Positions 1 to 7,165 of a DNA stretch of 11,096 nt are shown one piece after another. The position numbers were made by a program, and so were the translations under genes. The stretch's first letter is position 1. Each line of letters begins with the position of its first letter. The stretch covers positions 1 through 11,096 of the forward strand of contig DYDK01000037.1 in the NCBI GenBank assembly GCA_020717935.1, read 5' to 3'. The DNA is from Desulfocapsa sp. Its GTDB lineage: Bacteria; Desulfobacterota; Desulfobulbia; Desulfobulbales; Desulfocapsaceae. A model generated the notes under the pieces. That model saw nothing but the letters and a program-made list of their open reading frames with translations, searched no databases and was not told the origin of the DNA.

Positions 1-321
1 AAATCCTTTGGAATCCTTATAGAACATAGGTCTTGAGGTTTTCGTTCAAGCACTAACTACTCTTCATTTCAAATTGATAGCAGTTGCGTCGTGTTTTTTA
101 CAGGTACCAAGTCGATTAAAATTCCATTATGGTGCTCTTTTTGCTGTGCATATCACGAACAGAAAAAACTCGAATCGATGTCCCGGCAACGAGTGGGGCT
201 TGACTATCAGGCCTTGCTTAAATCTTGCAATCGCGCAAAAGTCCGACAAACCGCCAAAGTTAACAGCCGGGAATCCTCTCACTCCTCTCCCAGCTTTTTA
301 CCGCACCTCCAATGGAGGCAC
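1..321. other. Region with no recognised gene
   Basis: No reading frame here resembles a known protein; the plus-strand frames starting at 74 and 91 run into the antisense of the nuclease gene and have no recognisable motifs. The only structure seen is a short inverted repeat at 306-318 (CCTCC, three-base loop, GGAGG) just past the stop codon of the leftward nuclease gene. It lacks a following U-run on that strand, so it is a poor terminator. The 11-mer TTTTCGTTCAA at 39-49 recurs at 11070-11080 near the other end of the window. Confidence 0.5.
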
Positions 322-1731
322 TCACACAATAAACGATTGCAGGGATTCAGGGATGATGATATTGGTCAGTCCCAGTTCGGTCTGCAGGTCGGTGGCCAAG
401 GCCTGTGAGGCCTCCTCTTCACCGTGGACAATGAACGAGTGTTGTGGTTTCTTTTCCATGACCCGCACAAAATTGATCAGGCCGTCATGATCGGCGTGGC
501 CGCTGAATCCGGTCTGCACTTCAACCTGGGCCCGCATCTGGAACTCTTCGCCAAAAATACGAACTATCGGCTCTTTTTCAACAATGCGGCGGCCCAAGGT
601 GTTTGGGGCTTGCCAACCGGTAATGAGAATAGTGTTGCGGGGATCTTCGATGCGGTTGCGGAGATGATGAAGAATGCGCCCACCTTCCATCATGCCGCTG
701 GCGCTGACAATGATCATCGGGCCCTTTTTCGTGTTCAGCATCTTCGATTGTTCCACCGACTGGGTGTAGCGGAGCTGCTCAAAGGCAAAGGGATTTTTGT
801 CGTCATCCGTCAGAAGAAATTCTCTGATCTCAGCATCATAGGTCTCTGGGTGGAGACGGAAAATATCGGTGGTCTTGGTAGCCAGCGGGCTGTCCACAAA
901 AATGGGGATTGCGGGAATCGCGTGACTGGTATGAAGTTTATGCAGTGAATAGATAAGCTGCTGGGTCCGGCCCACGGCAAAGGCCGGAATCAGCAGCGTT
1001 CCGCCTCGACTGATGGTTTGATTGACAATGCGCGCCAGTTCCGCCTCTGTTTCCTGATAAGGAGGGTGGGTGCGATTGCCATAGGTGCTTTCCATAATCA
1101 GGATGTCAGCCCCAGCCGTGATCGGCTCGGGGTCGCGGATAATGGGGATTCCCGGCCTGCCGATGTCACCGCTGAAGACCAGTCGCTGCGATTTACCAGT
1201 TTCCAGATCGTCAATATCCAGAATCACATGGGCACTGCCCAGCATGTGGCCGGCATCCATAAGGGTCAGTGACACTCCCGGTACCAGTTGATGACAGCGG
1301 TTATAACTCAGACCCACGAACTGCTTCATGCTTCTGGCCACATCCTCCTGGGTATAAAGGGGCTCAAAAAGATTTTGTCGATTTCTCCCCCGCCGCTTAT
1401 TGACGAATTCGACATCTTTTTCCTGGATAACGGCGCTGTCCATGAGCATGACAGCACAGAGATCACGGGTGGCGGAGGTGCAGAGGATATCACCCCTGAA
1501 CCCGTTTTTGACCAAGCAGGGGATGCGGCCTGAATGGTCAATATGGGCATGGGAAAGGACGAGGACATCGACCTCTTTCCCATGGCAGAATTCGCTGCGG
1601 TTGCGTTCAAAGGCATCCTTGCGTTTGCCTTGATACATACCGCAGTCGAGCATGATGGTTTTGCCATTGACTTCAAGAAGATGCTGGGAGCCGGTAACGG
1701 TACGGGCGGCGCCGTGAAAGGTTATTTTCAT
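322..1731 (-). CDS. Beta-CASP metallo-beta-lactamase-fold ribonuclease (RNA-processing exonuclease family)
   Basis: A 469-residue protein with the full two-part architecture of beta-CASP nucleases, a zinc-dependent family related to CPSF-73 and RNase J that cleaves RNA. The metallo-beta-lactamase core shows HAHIDH at residues 61-66, a later His in GHMLGSAH (about 162) and Asp in SGDIGR (about 189). The beta-CASP insert and motifs follow: Glu in MESTYG (about 214), ASGMMEGGR (344-352), SGHADH (410-415) and the final zinc-ligand His in VHGE (about 436). All expected metal ligands are present, so it should be active. The start MKITFHGAARTVTGS matches the usual beginning of this family, although no Shine-Dalgarno sequence is visible in front of it. 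It is divergent from the FmdB-type gene. RNA rather than DNA as substrate is inferred from family membership. Confidence 0.9.
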   Translation of the reverse strand: MKITFHGAARTVTGSQHLLEVNGKTIMLDCGMYQGKRKDAFERNRSEFCHGKEVDVLVLSHAHIDHSGRIPCLVKNGFRGDILCTSATRDLCAVMLMDSAVIQEKDVEFVNKRRGRNRQNLFEPLYTQEDVARSMKQFVGLSYNRCHQLVPGVSLTLMDAGHMLGSAHVILDIDDLETGKSQRLVFSGDIGRPGIPIIRDPEPITAGADILIMESTYGNRTHPPYQETEAELARIVNQTISRGGTLLIPAFAVGRTQQLIYSLHKLHTSHAIPAIPIFVDSPLATKTTDIFRLHPETYDAEIREFLLTDDDKNPFAFEQLRYTQSVEQSKMLNTKKGPMIIVSASGMMEGGRILHHLRNRIEDPRNTILITGWQAPNTLGRRIVEKEPIVRIFGEEFQMRAQVEVQTGFSGHADHDGLINFVRVMEKKPQHSFIVHGEEEASQALATDLQTELGLTNIIIPESLQSFIV

Positions 1732-1791
1732 AGGGGATAATAGAGGGGTGATAAGATGTCAGTTAAGGATGGTAATAAGGACGCCATTGCC

Positions 1792-1820
1792 ATTATATTC
1801 TCATTCTAAATCTAAGACAG
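1792..1820 (-). promoter_or_regulatory. Probable sigma70-type promoter of the beta-CASP nuclease gene
   Basis: Read on the minus strand, a perfect -10 hexamer TATAAT lies at 1792-1797. A 17-base spacer separates it from CTGTCT at 1815-1820, which matches the -35 consensus at three of six positions. Transcription would start near 1785, about 55 bases ahead of the start codon at 1731. The strong -10 and good position support it; the weak -35 limits confidence. Confidence 0.5.
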
Positions 1821-1847
1821 ATTCAATGCAAGGATAGTGTGTGGGTG

Positions 1848-1876
1848 TTGACAGATCAAATCAGTCGCATTACATT
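1848..1876 (+). promoter_or_regulatory. Probable sigma70-type promoter of the FmdB-type gene
   Basis: A perfect -35 hexamer TTGACA at 1848-1853 is followed by a 17-base spacer and TACATT at 1871-1876, four of six matches to the -10 consensus. Transcription would start near 1883 and give a leader of roughly 108 bases before the ATG at 1991. It also argues against an upstream GTG start at 1841, which would place the promoter inside the coding region. Confidence 0.55.
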
Positions 1877-1990
1877 GTTGGTGTTGTATCAGGCATGTTG
1901 AAAAACAGAAAAGGATGGGCGAACGGGTGGATGTTGTCCCTTGAAATCGGTGTCCTTTGCAGGAATGAGAACAAAAATGGAGTGAAGAGA

Positions 1991-2263
1991 ATGCCAGTGT
2001 ATGAGTATGAGTGTGAAGATTGCGAAAAGGTTATTGAGGTGCAGCAGCGTATGGCTGATGCCCCGTTGACTATGTGCCCCGAATGTCAAGGTGCAGTCAA
2101 AAAGGTGATGTCCATGAGCTCATTTCAGCTCAAGGGTGGCGGTTGGTATGCCGATGGCTACGCCAGTGCCCGCAAAGATACTGGAACTGCCAGTTCCACC
2201 AGCACACCCCCGCCGGTGTGTGCCTCCGGTGGCTGTTCCAAGTGTCCGGCCTCGGCAGGTTGA
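1991..2263 (+). CDS. FmdB-family zinc-ribbon regulatory protein
   Basis: A 90-residue protein that begins MPVYEYECEDC, the hallmark opening of the FmdB/CxxC_CxxC_SSSS family of small putative regulatory zinc ribbons. Two CxxC pairs (C8/C11 and C29/C32) can bind one zinc ion. A VKKVMS segment follows, and then a longer low-complexity tail rich in Thr, Ser, Pro and Gly that carries three more cysteines (C77, C82, C85). The reading frame is open upstream to a GTG at 1841, but the ATG at 1991 is preferred: the family starts there, and GGAG at 1979-1982 is well placed as ribosome-binding site. It is transcribed alone, between its own promoter and a strong terminator. The biochemical role of the family is poorly known; fmdB was named for a link to formamidase/amidase regulation. 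Confidence 0.85.
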   Translation: MPVYEYECEDCEKVIEVQQRMADAPLTMCPECQGAVKKVMSMSSFQLKGGGWYADGYASARKDTGTASSTSTPPPVCASGGCSKCPASAG

Positions 2264-2321
2264 TCGTCTTTTTAAGAAGCGTTGATATGAACAACCATTG
2301 CCATAATCGGCGATAAAAAAC

Positions 2322-2362
2322 ATGAACGCCTGAACATCTGATCTGCGATTATTCGCGTTCAT
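2322..2362. repeat. Intergenic inverted repeat (8-bp stem)
   Basis: ATGAACGC at 2322-2329 is exactly complementary to GCGTTCAT at 2355-2362, with a 25-base loop. It lies in the 170-base gap between the convergent FmdB-type and queA genes, ahead of the main terminator. No U-run follows. It may be the remnant of a dispersed intergenic repeat or part of a two-step termination region; function unknown. Confidence 0.4.
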
Positions 2363-2388
2363 CTGTGGCTCAAAAACAAGTGGATTTT

Positions 2389-2439
2389 AAATAACAAAAG
2401 GCGGTTGCAGAGGTTTTCTGTAACCGCCTTTTGTTATTT
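2389..2439. terminator. Bidirectional intrinsic terminator between the FmdB-type gene and queA
   Basis: An 18-bp perfect inverted repeat (2389-2406 with 2422-2439) has a GC core GGCGGTT/AACCGCC flanked by A-rich and T-rich arms (AAAAGGCGG...CCGCCTTTT). Inside it a G-U pair and CAGA/TCTG extend the stem toward a tiny loop. The same hairpin gives a stem plus U-run on both strands, as expected between convergent genes. The queA stop codon (2434-2436) lies inside the outer arm. Confidence 0.9.
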
Positions 2440-3504
2440 GATGATGACCATCGCATCTCCGTAGGAATAAAAACGGTAACCCTGGGCAATGGCCTCACAG
2501 TAGCAGTCGAGCAGTTTTTCACGACCGCACAGGGCGGAGACCAGAAAGAGCAGAGACGATTGAGGCAGGTGAAAGTTGGTGATGAGATTGTGGGCCACCT
2601 GAAAACGATAGCCGGGCACGATATAGAGATCGCACCAGTCGGTGATGGCCTGCACCTGGCCTGTTTTCTTGGCCGCAAATTCCAAGGCCCGAACCGTGGT
2701 GGTGCCCACCGCCCATATCGTACCGCCCAGCTCCTTGACCTGATTGATTGCAGCCGCATTCTCCTTTGAAATGTGGATAAACTCCTGATGGATGCTATGG
2801 TCGAGGATGGCCTCAGTGCGCACCGGAGCAAAAGTACCGTAGCCCACATGCAGGGTGATGGTGGCAATGCCTACGCCCTTTGCCCTGATCTGCTCCAGCA
2901 GGGTTTCCGAGAAATGCAGGCCGGCAGTGGGAGCGGCCACGGCCCCATAGTTGTTGGCATAGACGGTCTGGTAGCGTTGCCGGTCTACATCAGTGCTTCC
3001 CTGCTCTCGTGTAATATAGGGTGGCAGCGGGATCTGGCCGTAACGCATGAGGATTTCGGCAATGGCCGTGTTCTTTTCATAGTGCAGGGCAAGGCTGGCC
3101 TGCCCATCGCCCATGTCTTCGAGTACCGTGCAGGAAAGGGCATCGTTGATGATAATCGATGATCCGGGCTGCGGCCGCTTGGAGCTTTTGATGAGTGCTT
3201 GTGCGGTACTGACACCTTTCTCTCCTGATTCAAGAGGATAGGAGAGGAGGAAAACCTCGGCCTTGCCGCCGGTGTCCTTGCGGCCAATCAAACGAGCCGG
3301 AAAGACCTTGGTGTCGTTGATAACCAGCATGTCGCCGGACTGGAGCAGATCAATAATGTCCGTAAATCGGCGATGCTCTCGGGTATTGGTACTGCGGTTG
3401 AGGACAAAGAGCCGCGACTCCTCTCGCTTGTCGGTTGGATGCTGGGCAATATTTTCCGGCGGCAGATGGTAATCGTAGGCGGCCAGTGTGAAATCCTGTT
3501 GCAT
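2434..3504 (-). CDS. queA: S-adenosylmethionine:tRNA ribosyltransferase-isomerase
   Basis: A 356-residue protein that transfers and isomerises the ribosyl part of SAM onto preQ1 at the tRNA wobble position, giving epoxyqueuosine, in the cytoplasm. Diagnostic segments are all present: YDYHLPPE (10-17), MLVINDTKVFPARL (59-72), the GQIPLPPYI segment (156-164), AAPTAGLHF (190-198), LHVGYGTFAPVR (218-229), WAVGTTTVRALE (264-275) and TNFHLPQSSLL (309-319). Length is normal for QueA. The frame is open to an ATG at 3552, but the start at 3504 (MQQDFTLAAYDY) fits the family beginning. A weak AGAGA lies upstream as ribosome-binding site. It runs divergently from mqnB across a 94-base gap in which I found no convincing promoter, and converges on the FmdB-type gene. 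No other queuosine gene is in the window. Confidence 0.96.
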   Translation of the reverse strand: MQQDFTLAAYDYHLPPENIAQHPTDKREESRLFVLNRSTNTREHRRFTDIIDLLQSGDMLVINDTKVFPARLIGRKDTGGKAEVFLLSYPLESGEKGVSTAQALIKSSKRPQPGSSIIINDALSCTVLEDMGDGQASLALHYEKNTAIAEILMRYGQIPLPPYITREQGSTDVDRQRYQTVYANNYGAVAAPTAGLHFSETLLEQIRAKGVGIATITLHVGYGTFAPVRTEAILDHSIHQEFIHISKENAAAINQVKELGGTIWAVGTTTVRALEFAAKKTGQVQAITDWCDLYIVPGYRFQVAHNLITNFHLPQSSLLFLVSALCGREKLLDCYCEAIAQGYRFYSYGDAMVIIK

Positions 3505-3598
3505 GTCGGTTCTCTTTTTTGGTAAAGCTGGAGGGAAGGCTGTCTTTCGCACACCGTCTCAGCTTATTTTCAGTTTTTCAAATCGTGAACTACCTACC

Positions 3599-4303
3599 AT
3601 GATCCTTGCCGTTGCCGCAACTGAATTTGAGATGAGCCCTTTGCTGGGAGTGCTGGCTGGGGTTAAAAGTCAACAGGGAGAAAAGATCGCTTTGCCCTGT
3701 TGCACCCTGATTGCCGGGGTCGGGCCGGTGGAGACGACCTTGCGACTGACCCGCTATTTAGAAAGATGCGAACAGTCGTTTGATACCGTTATCAACTTTG
3801 GCGTGGCCGGGGCCTATCTTCAGGATGATTCTGCGGCATCGCCCGCTGCCAGTAACAATGCGGCAATTCTGGATCTATGCCTGGCTGAGCGGGAATGTCT
3901 TGGCGATTTTGGCCTCTGTTATGGAGATCATATCGAGGCCTTTGATCAGCAGTTAGGCGGGCCGGTCATTTTTCCCTTGGATCAATCCCTGCTTCGCCAA
4001 GCCGCACAAATATTGGGCCATAGGGAAATCGCCCTTCGATGCGGACCCTTTGTAACGGTATCCGCCGCCAGCGCCACTCACAAGCGGGGAGTCATGCTCG
4101 CTACCAGATTTCAGGCTCTCTGTGAAAACATGGAAGGAGCGGCGGTCGCCAGGGTGTGCGCGGAGTTTTCCTTGCCAATGCTGGAGTTGCGGGCGATTTC
4201 CAATCTGGTGGAAGACCGTGATCCCCGGCGCTGGCAGATGGCCGCCGCCTGCCAGCGGGCGGCAGAAGCAGTGGCAATCCTCCTGAGCGAGATGCAGAAA
4301 TGA
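3599..4303 (+). CDS. mqnB: Futalosine hydrolase (menaquinone synthesis)
   Basis: A 234-residue protein of the nucleoside phosphorylase/MTAN fold. It should remove hypoxanthine from futalosine to give dehypoxanthinyl futalosine in the alternative menaquinone pathway. Supporting segments are MILAVAATEFE (1-11), AGVGPVETT (39-47), NFGVAGAY (66-73), TVSAASAT (153-160), the nucleoside-binding ENMEGAAVA (176-184) and RAISNLVEDRD (198-208). The last segment carries the conserved Asp that contacts the purine in this fold. The frame extends upstream to 3488, but ATG 3599 matches the family N-terminus and leaves the queA start untouched. No Shine-Dalgarno is evident. It overlaps mqnD by four bases (ATGA), and that pairing makes futalosine hydrolase far more likely than another MTAN-type nucleosidase. 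Confidence 0.92.
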   Translation: MILAVAATEFEMSPLLGVLAGVKSQQGEKIALPCCTLIAGVGPVETTLRLTRYLERCEQSFDTVINFGVAGAYLQDDSAASPAASNNAAILDLCLAERECLGDFGLCYGDHIEAFDQQLGGPVIFPLDQSLLRQAAQILGHREIALRCGPFVTVSAASATHKRGVMLATRFQALCENMEGAAVARVCAEFSLPMLELRAISNLVEDRDPRRWQMAAACQRAAEAVAILLSEMQK

Positions 4304-5175
4304 TCATGCCCATACCCAGGACACGAGTTATTCCAGCCGAGGCCATTACCCTTGGGTATTCACCTTGCCCCAACGACACCTTTATCTTTTACGCCCTTAC
4401 CCACGGCAAAATTGATACACCAGCACTGGTGCTGGCCGCTCCGCAACTCGAAGATGTCGAGACCCTCAACGGTTGGGCTCTGGAGCGTCGGCTGGCTGTC
4501 ACCAAGCTCTCCTTTCATGCCCTGGCCTTTGTCCTTGACGAATACTGCGTGTTGTCATCCGGCAGTGCCTTGGGGCGGGGATGTGGCCCTTTGCTGGTGG
4601 CCAGAGGCCCGCTGAATATGGGCAAAGGCGAACATTTGCGGGTTGCGATTCCTGGTCGTCTGACCACCGCCGCCCTGCTTTTTCGGCTGTTTTTGCCCGC
4701 CTGTACCCACCTGGTTGAGATGCGTTTTGATACCATCATGGATGCTGTGCACCAGGGGCAGGTGGATGCCGGAGTTATTATCCATGAAAGCCGCTTTACT
4801 TATCAGCAAAGAGGACTACACTGCCTCCAGGATCTTGGCCAGTGGTGGGAAGAGAGCAGCGGCCATCCCATTCCCTTGGGCTGCATTGCCGCAAAACGCT
4901 CATTGGGCAGCGAGCGGATTGCAGCCCTTGATCATGCCATTCGGGATTCTATCGACTGGGCCTTTGCCCATCCTGAACTGTGTCTGGGGTATATCAAAGA
5001 ACATGCTCAGGAGGTGGAACGCCAGGTGGTGCAGAATCATATCTCTCTGTTCGTTAATGATTTCTCACGAAATCTTGGCAAACGAGGCATGGCGGCTATT
5101 ACCGCCTTTTTACAGAGGGGCCGAGATGCGGGGATCCTGCCGCCCTCTGCTTGCTCCCTGCAGTGTGAATCATAG
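4300..5175 (+). CDS. mqnD: 1,4-dihydroxy-6-naphthoate synthase (menaquinone synthesis)
   Basis: A 291-residue protein with the periplasmic-binding-protein-like fold of MqnA/MqnD. It converts cyclic dehypoxanthinyl futalosine to 1,4-dihydroxy-6-naphthoate. Typical segments are ITLGYSPCPNDTFIFYAL (16-33), EDVETLN (51-57), KLSFHALA (69-76), LSSGSALGRGCGPLLVA (85-101), IPGRLTTA (117-124) and DAGVIIHESRFTY (156-168). The SPCPNDTF motif and the His in IHE (about 162), proposed as the catalytic base in characterised MqnD, separate it from MqnA. There is no signal peptide, which fits a cytoplasmic enzyme. The start overlaps the mqnB stop, implying translational coupling; an in-frame ATG at 4306 is an alternative. 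MqnA and MqnC are absent from the window and would have to be elsewhere. Confidence 0.94.
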   Translation: MIMPIPRTRVIPAEAITLGYSPCPNDTFIFYALTHGKIDTPALVLAAPQLEDVETLNGWALERRLAVTKLSFHALAFVLDEYCVLSSGSALGRGCGPLLVARGPLNMGKGEHLRVAIPGRLTTAALLFRLFLPACTHLVEMRFDTIMDAVHQGQVDAGVIIHESRFTYQQRGLHCLQDLGQWWEESSGHPIPLGCIAAKRSLGSERIAALDHAIRDSIDWAFAHPELCLGYIKEHAQEVERQVVQNHISLFVNDFSRNLGKRGMAAITAFLQRGRDAGILPPSACSLQCES

Positions 5176-5180
5176 ACACC

Positions 5181-6362
5181 ATGAAGAACGCTCACTCACA
5201 TTCCGGACGGCAAGCGGATAACTCCGCGACGACGGTTCCGGCGACCAAGGGAGCACCTTTGCCGATATTAAAAATTGATGCACATTCGGAGGCAGAAAAG
5301 ACGGCGCTCATAGCAGCGCTGCTTCCCCTCTTGTTGCGCCACCAGTTACGGGTGGCCGTGGTTGGACAGGATGACGGCAAGCTGGTGGAAGGTGCGGCTC
5401 ATATGGGCAACAGCCGGTTCTTTCAGGCGGGAGCGGATGTTTTCACCCTCGCTCACGACGCGGTCTCCTCTCCATCATTCTTCCAAAGATCGTGCCTGCA
5501 TGGTGTGGGGAGTAATCCCATGGAAAATATCGGCTTCCAGCTTGCCCGCCTGACCAACCAGTATGACCTGGTGCTGGTGACAGGTCGTGTACAAATGCCA
5601 CTTCCCTCGTTGTGGCTTCTGGCGGAGGATGCAATTGAACCGCCAGATGAGTGTGGGCCGGAGGCGGTTCTCGCTGTTTTTCTGCACGGTGAGGAGCGGA
5701 CGGAAAGGGTGTGTACATTTATCCTGCAATGGTTAGGGGAGCTTTTGCATCAGTCGCCGGTGTGGGCCTGTATCCTGATTGGTGGCCGAAGTTCACGGAT
5801 GGGGCGGCCAAAACATCTGCTGACACAAGAGGAAAAGACAAACAGTATCTCCTGGCTGGAACAGACGGTGGACCTGTTGCAACCCCTGATTGGTAATAGC
5901 ATTGCCCTTTCCGGTGCCGGTCTGGTGCCGGAGTCATTGGCCGCTCTGCCCCGACTTCCCGATGTCCCCGAGGCTCGCGGCCCCCTGACCGGCATTCTGG
6001 CGGCCATGCGCTGGCAACCTTCGGTCTCCTGGCTGCTGCTCGCTTGCGACATGCCGCACATCAGTTCTGAGGCACTAAACTGGCTGCTTTCTTGTCGTCA
6101 GCCAGGATCTTGGGGCGTCGTGCCTCGTCTTCAGGAAGGTGGATTTGTGGAGCCGCTACTGGCTCACTATGATTCTCGTTGCGCCACTCTCTTTGAACAA
6201 CTTCTCAGCTCTGGTTCGTTGCGCATCGGCCAGATAGCTGGGCAATCCAAAATAGCAACTCCCCTTGTTCCTCATCATCTTCGCCAGTCCTGGCTCAATA
6301 TCAATACTCCCGAAGAGTTGGCCGTCTCGCGACACACGAAGGGCAGGGAGGAACGGTTGTAG
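5181..6362 (+). CDS. mobA: MobB-like/MobA fusion: molybdenum cofactor guanylyltransferase with degenerate N-terminal domain
   Basis: A 393-residue two-domain protein. Residues about 195-385 are MobA, which couples GMP to molybdopterin to make the bis-MGD cofactor. They show GGRSSRMGRPK (201-211, the GTP-binding loop), DVPEARGPLTGILAAM (261-276), ACDMPH (288-293, metal-binding Asp), EPLLAHY (324-330) and NINTPEEL (373-380). Residues about 27-190 look like a MobB-type domain: RVAVVGQDDGK (57-67), a FQAGAD segment (81-86) and YDLVLVTGR (128-136). However, the position of the Walker A P-loop reads IDAHSEAEKTALI, without the glycines, so nucleotide binding there is doubtful. The start lies five bases after mqnD, with no clear ribosome-binding site. 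Sulfate reducers use many bis-MGD enzymes such as formate dehydrogenases, which fits the context. MobA is secure; the N-terminal assignment is moderate. Confidence 0.88.
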   Translation: MKNAHSHSGRQADNSATTVPATKGAPLPILKIDAHSEAEKTALIAALLPLLLRHQLRVAVVGQDDGKLVEGAAHMGNSRFFQAGADVFTLAHDAVSSPSFFQRSCLHGVGSNPMENIGFQLARLTNQYDLVLVTGRVQMPLPSLWLLAEDAIEPPDECGPEAVLAVFLHGEERTERVCTFILQWLGELLHQSPVWACILIGGRSSRMGRPKHLLTQEEKTNSISWLEQTVDLLQPLIGNSIALSGAGLVPESLAALPRLPDVPEARGPLTGILAAMRWQPSVSWLLLACDMPHISSEALNWLLSCRQPGSWGVVPRLQEGGFVEPLLAHYDSRCATLFEQLLSSGSLRIGQIAGQSKIATPLVPHHLRQSWLNINTPEELAVSRHTKGREERL

Positions 6363-6398
6363 GGCTGTGGCCCTGCGGCCCATACCTATCATGGCCTC

Positions 6399-7165
6399 AT
6401 GAACAGCTACGATCAGCAATGCGCGCGGGAATTTGTCCAGTTGCAATCCCGTTGTGATGACTATTTTGTCGAGATGGCGGTGGAGTGCCCGTATCATCTG
6501 CCCCATACCGCTGTTTTTTATCAGGCACTGTTTGCCCCGATGCCCGAGCGGATCATGGAACTGTTTCTGGCCTCTGGCTATCGTCGCAATGGCAATTGTC
6601 TGTATGCCATGCACTGTCCGGAGTGCTCGGCCTGCATTCCCATCCGCCTGGAAGTTGAGGAATTGCGGCTCAATCGCAATCAACAACGGGTGCTTAGGAA
6701 AAATCAGGACATAGAAATTGACTATGGGCCGGTACAGCTTCGACCCGAAAATCTGGAGTTGTGCCAGAAATTCTTGTCGGCTCGTTACCCCCACAAAAAC
6801 AACCAGGCCGAAAGTTATTATTCTGGTTTTTTCTGACTTCCATTGTTTCCTGTATGGAGATCAGGTATTCGTTGGCCGGAAAACTGATTGCCTGTGCCAT
6901 TGTTGATATCGGCGCCAACTGGATGAATGCCGTTTATTTTTACTATGATCCAGCTTGGGGTAAACGCAGCCTTGGCACATTGAACATCCTTCATCTGGCT
7001 GAAATGTGTCAGGCGCAGGGGATAGCGTATCTCTATCTTGGGTATTATATTGAGTCTGTGGCGGCCATGAATTATAAGAGCCGCTTTACTCCGCATTATT
7101 TGTATCGTGATGGCAGGTGGCAACAGATGACGAAGGGGAAAAAACAACAGGGAGGGGCTTGCTGA
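6399..7165 (+). pseudogene. bpt: Frameshifted Bpt-type aminoacyl-tRNA-protein transferase (N-degron tagging)
   Basis: Two adjacent frames together encode one complete leucyl/arginyl-tRNA-protein transferase, which adds an amino acid to proteins with acidic N-termini for ClpAP degradation. The first frame (6399-6836, 145 residues) has the N-terminal domain: CPYHLP (30-35), GYRRNGNCLYAMHCPECSAC (60-79) and IPIRLEVEE. It stops at TGA 6834-6836. The second frame continues without any gap in the alignment and has the GNAT-like C-terminal domain: GKLIACAIVD, YFYYDP, KRSLGT, YLYLGYYI and MNYKSRFTPH. The break is at a T6 run (6827-6832); one more T, or a -1 ribosomal slip, would restore a protein of about 255 residues, normal for Bpt. 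No other damage is visible, so it is a recent mutation, a sequencing error or a programmed frameshift. It follows mobA by 36 bases and overlaps the next gene at TGATG. Confidence 0.85.
6827..6833 (+). promoter_or_regulatory. Candidate -1 slippery heptamer (T TTT TTC) in bpt
   Basis: In the frame of the first half of bpt the bases read ggT TTT TTC and then TGA, an exact X-XXY-YYZ slippery arrangement directly ahead of the stop codon. A -1 slip here enters the frame of the second half at CTG ACT TCC and gives a family-like sequence across the junction. No strong downstream stem lies at the usual five to nine bases; the nearest weak pairing (6859-6864 with 6884-6889) is too far. The same T6 run is also a typical place for an indel error. 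Confidence 0.35.

Noticed and set aside
39..49. Shared 11-mer TTTTCGTTCAA at both ends of the window as flanking direct repeats of an island
   Set aside because: Too short and not in matching context; the genes between are largely housekeeping, so an island bounded by these repeats is not supported.
306..318. CCTCC-AAT-GGAGG as the terminator of the beta-CASP nuclease gene
   Set aside because: Only five pairs with a three-base loop and no U-run on the minus strand.
1841..1990. GTG-initiated 50-residue N-terminal extension of the FmdB-type protein
   Set aside because: It would place the TTGACA/TACATT promoter inside the gene, has no ribosome-binding site, and the family begins exactly at MPVYEYEC (1991).
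6834..6900. A downstream stimulatory stem for -1 frameshifting (6859-6864 with 6884-6889)
   Set aside because: Only six pairs including one G-U, a 19-base loop, and about 25 bases from the heptamer; too weak and too distant to count as a stimulator.
6854..7165. Independent internal start (ATG 6854) for the Bpt C-terminal half
   Set aside because: No ribosome-binding site precedes it, and a free C-terminal half is not known to be functional.
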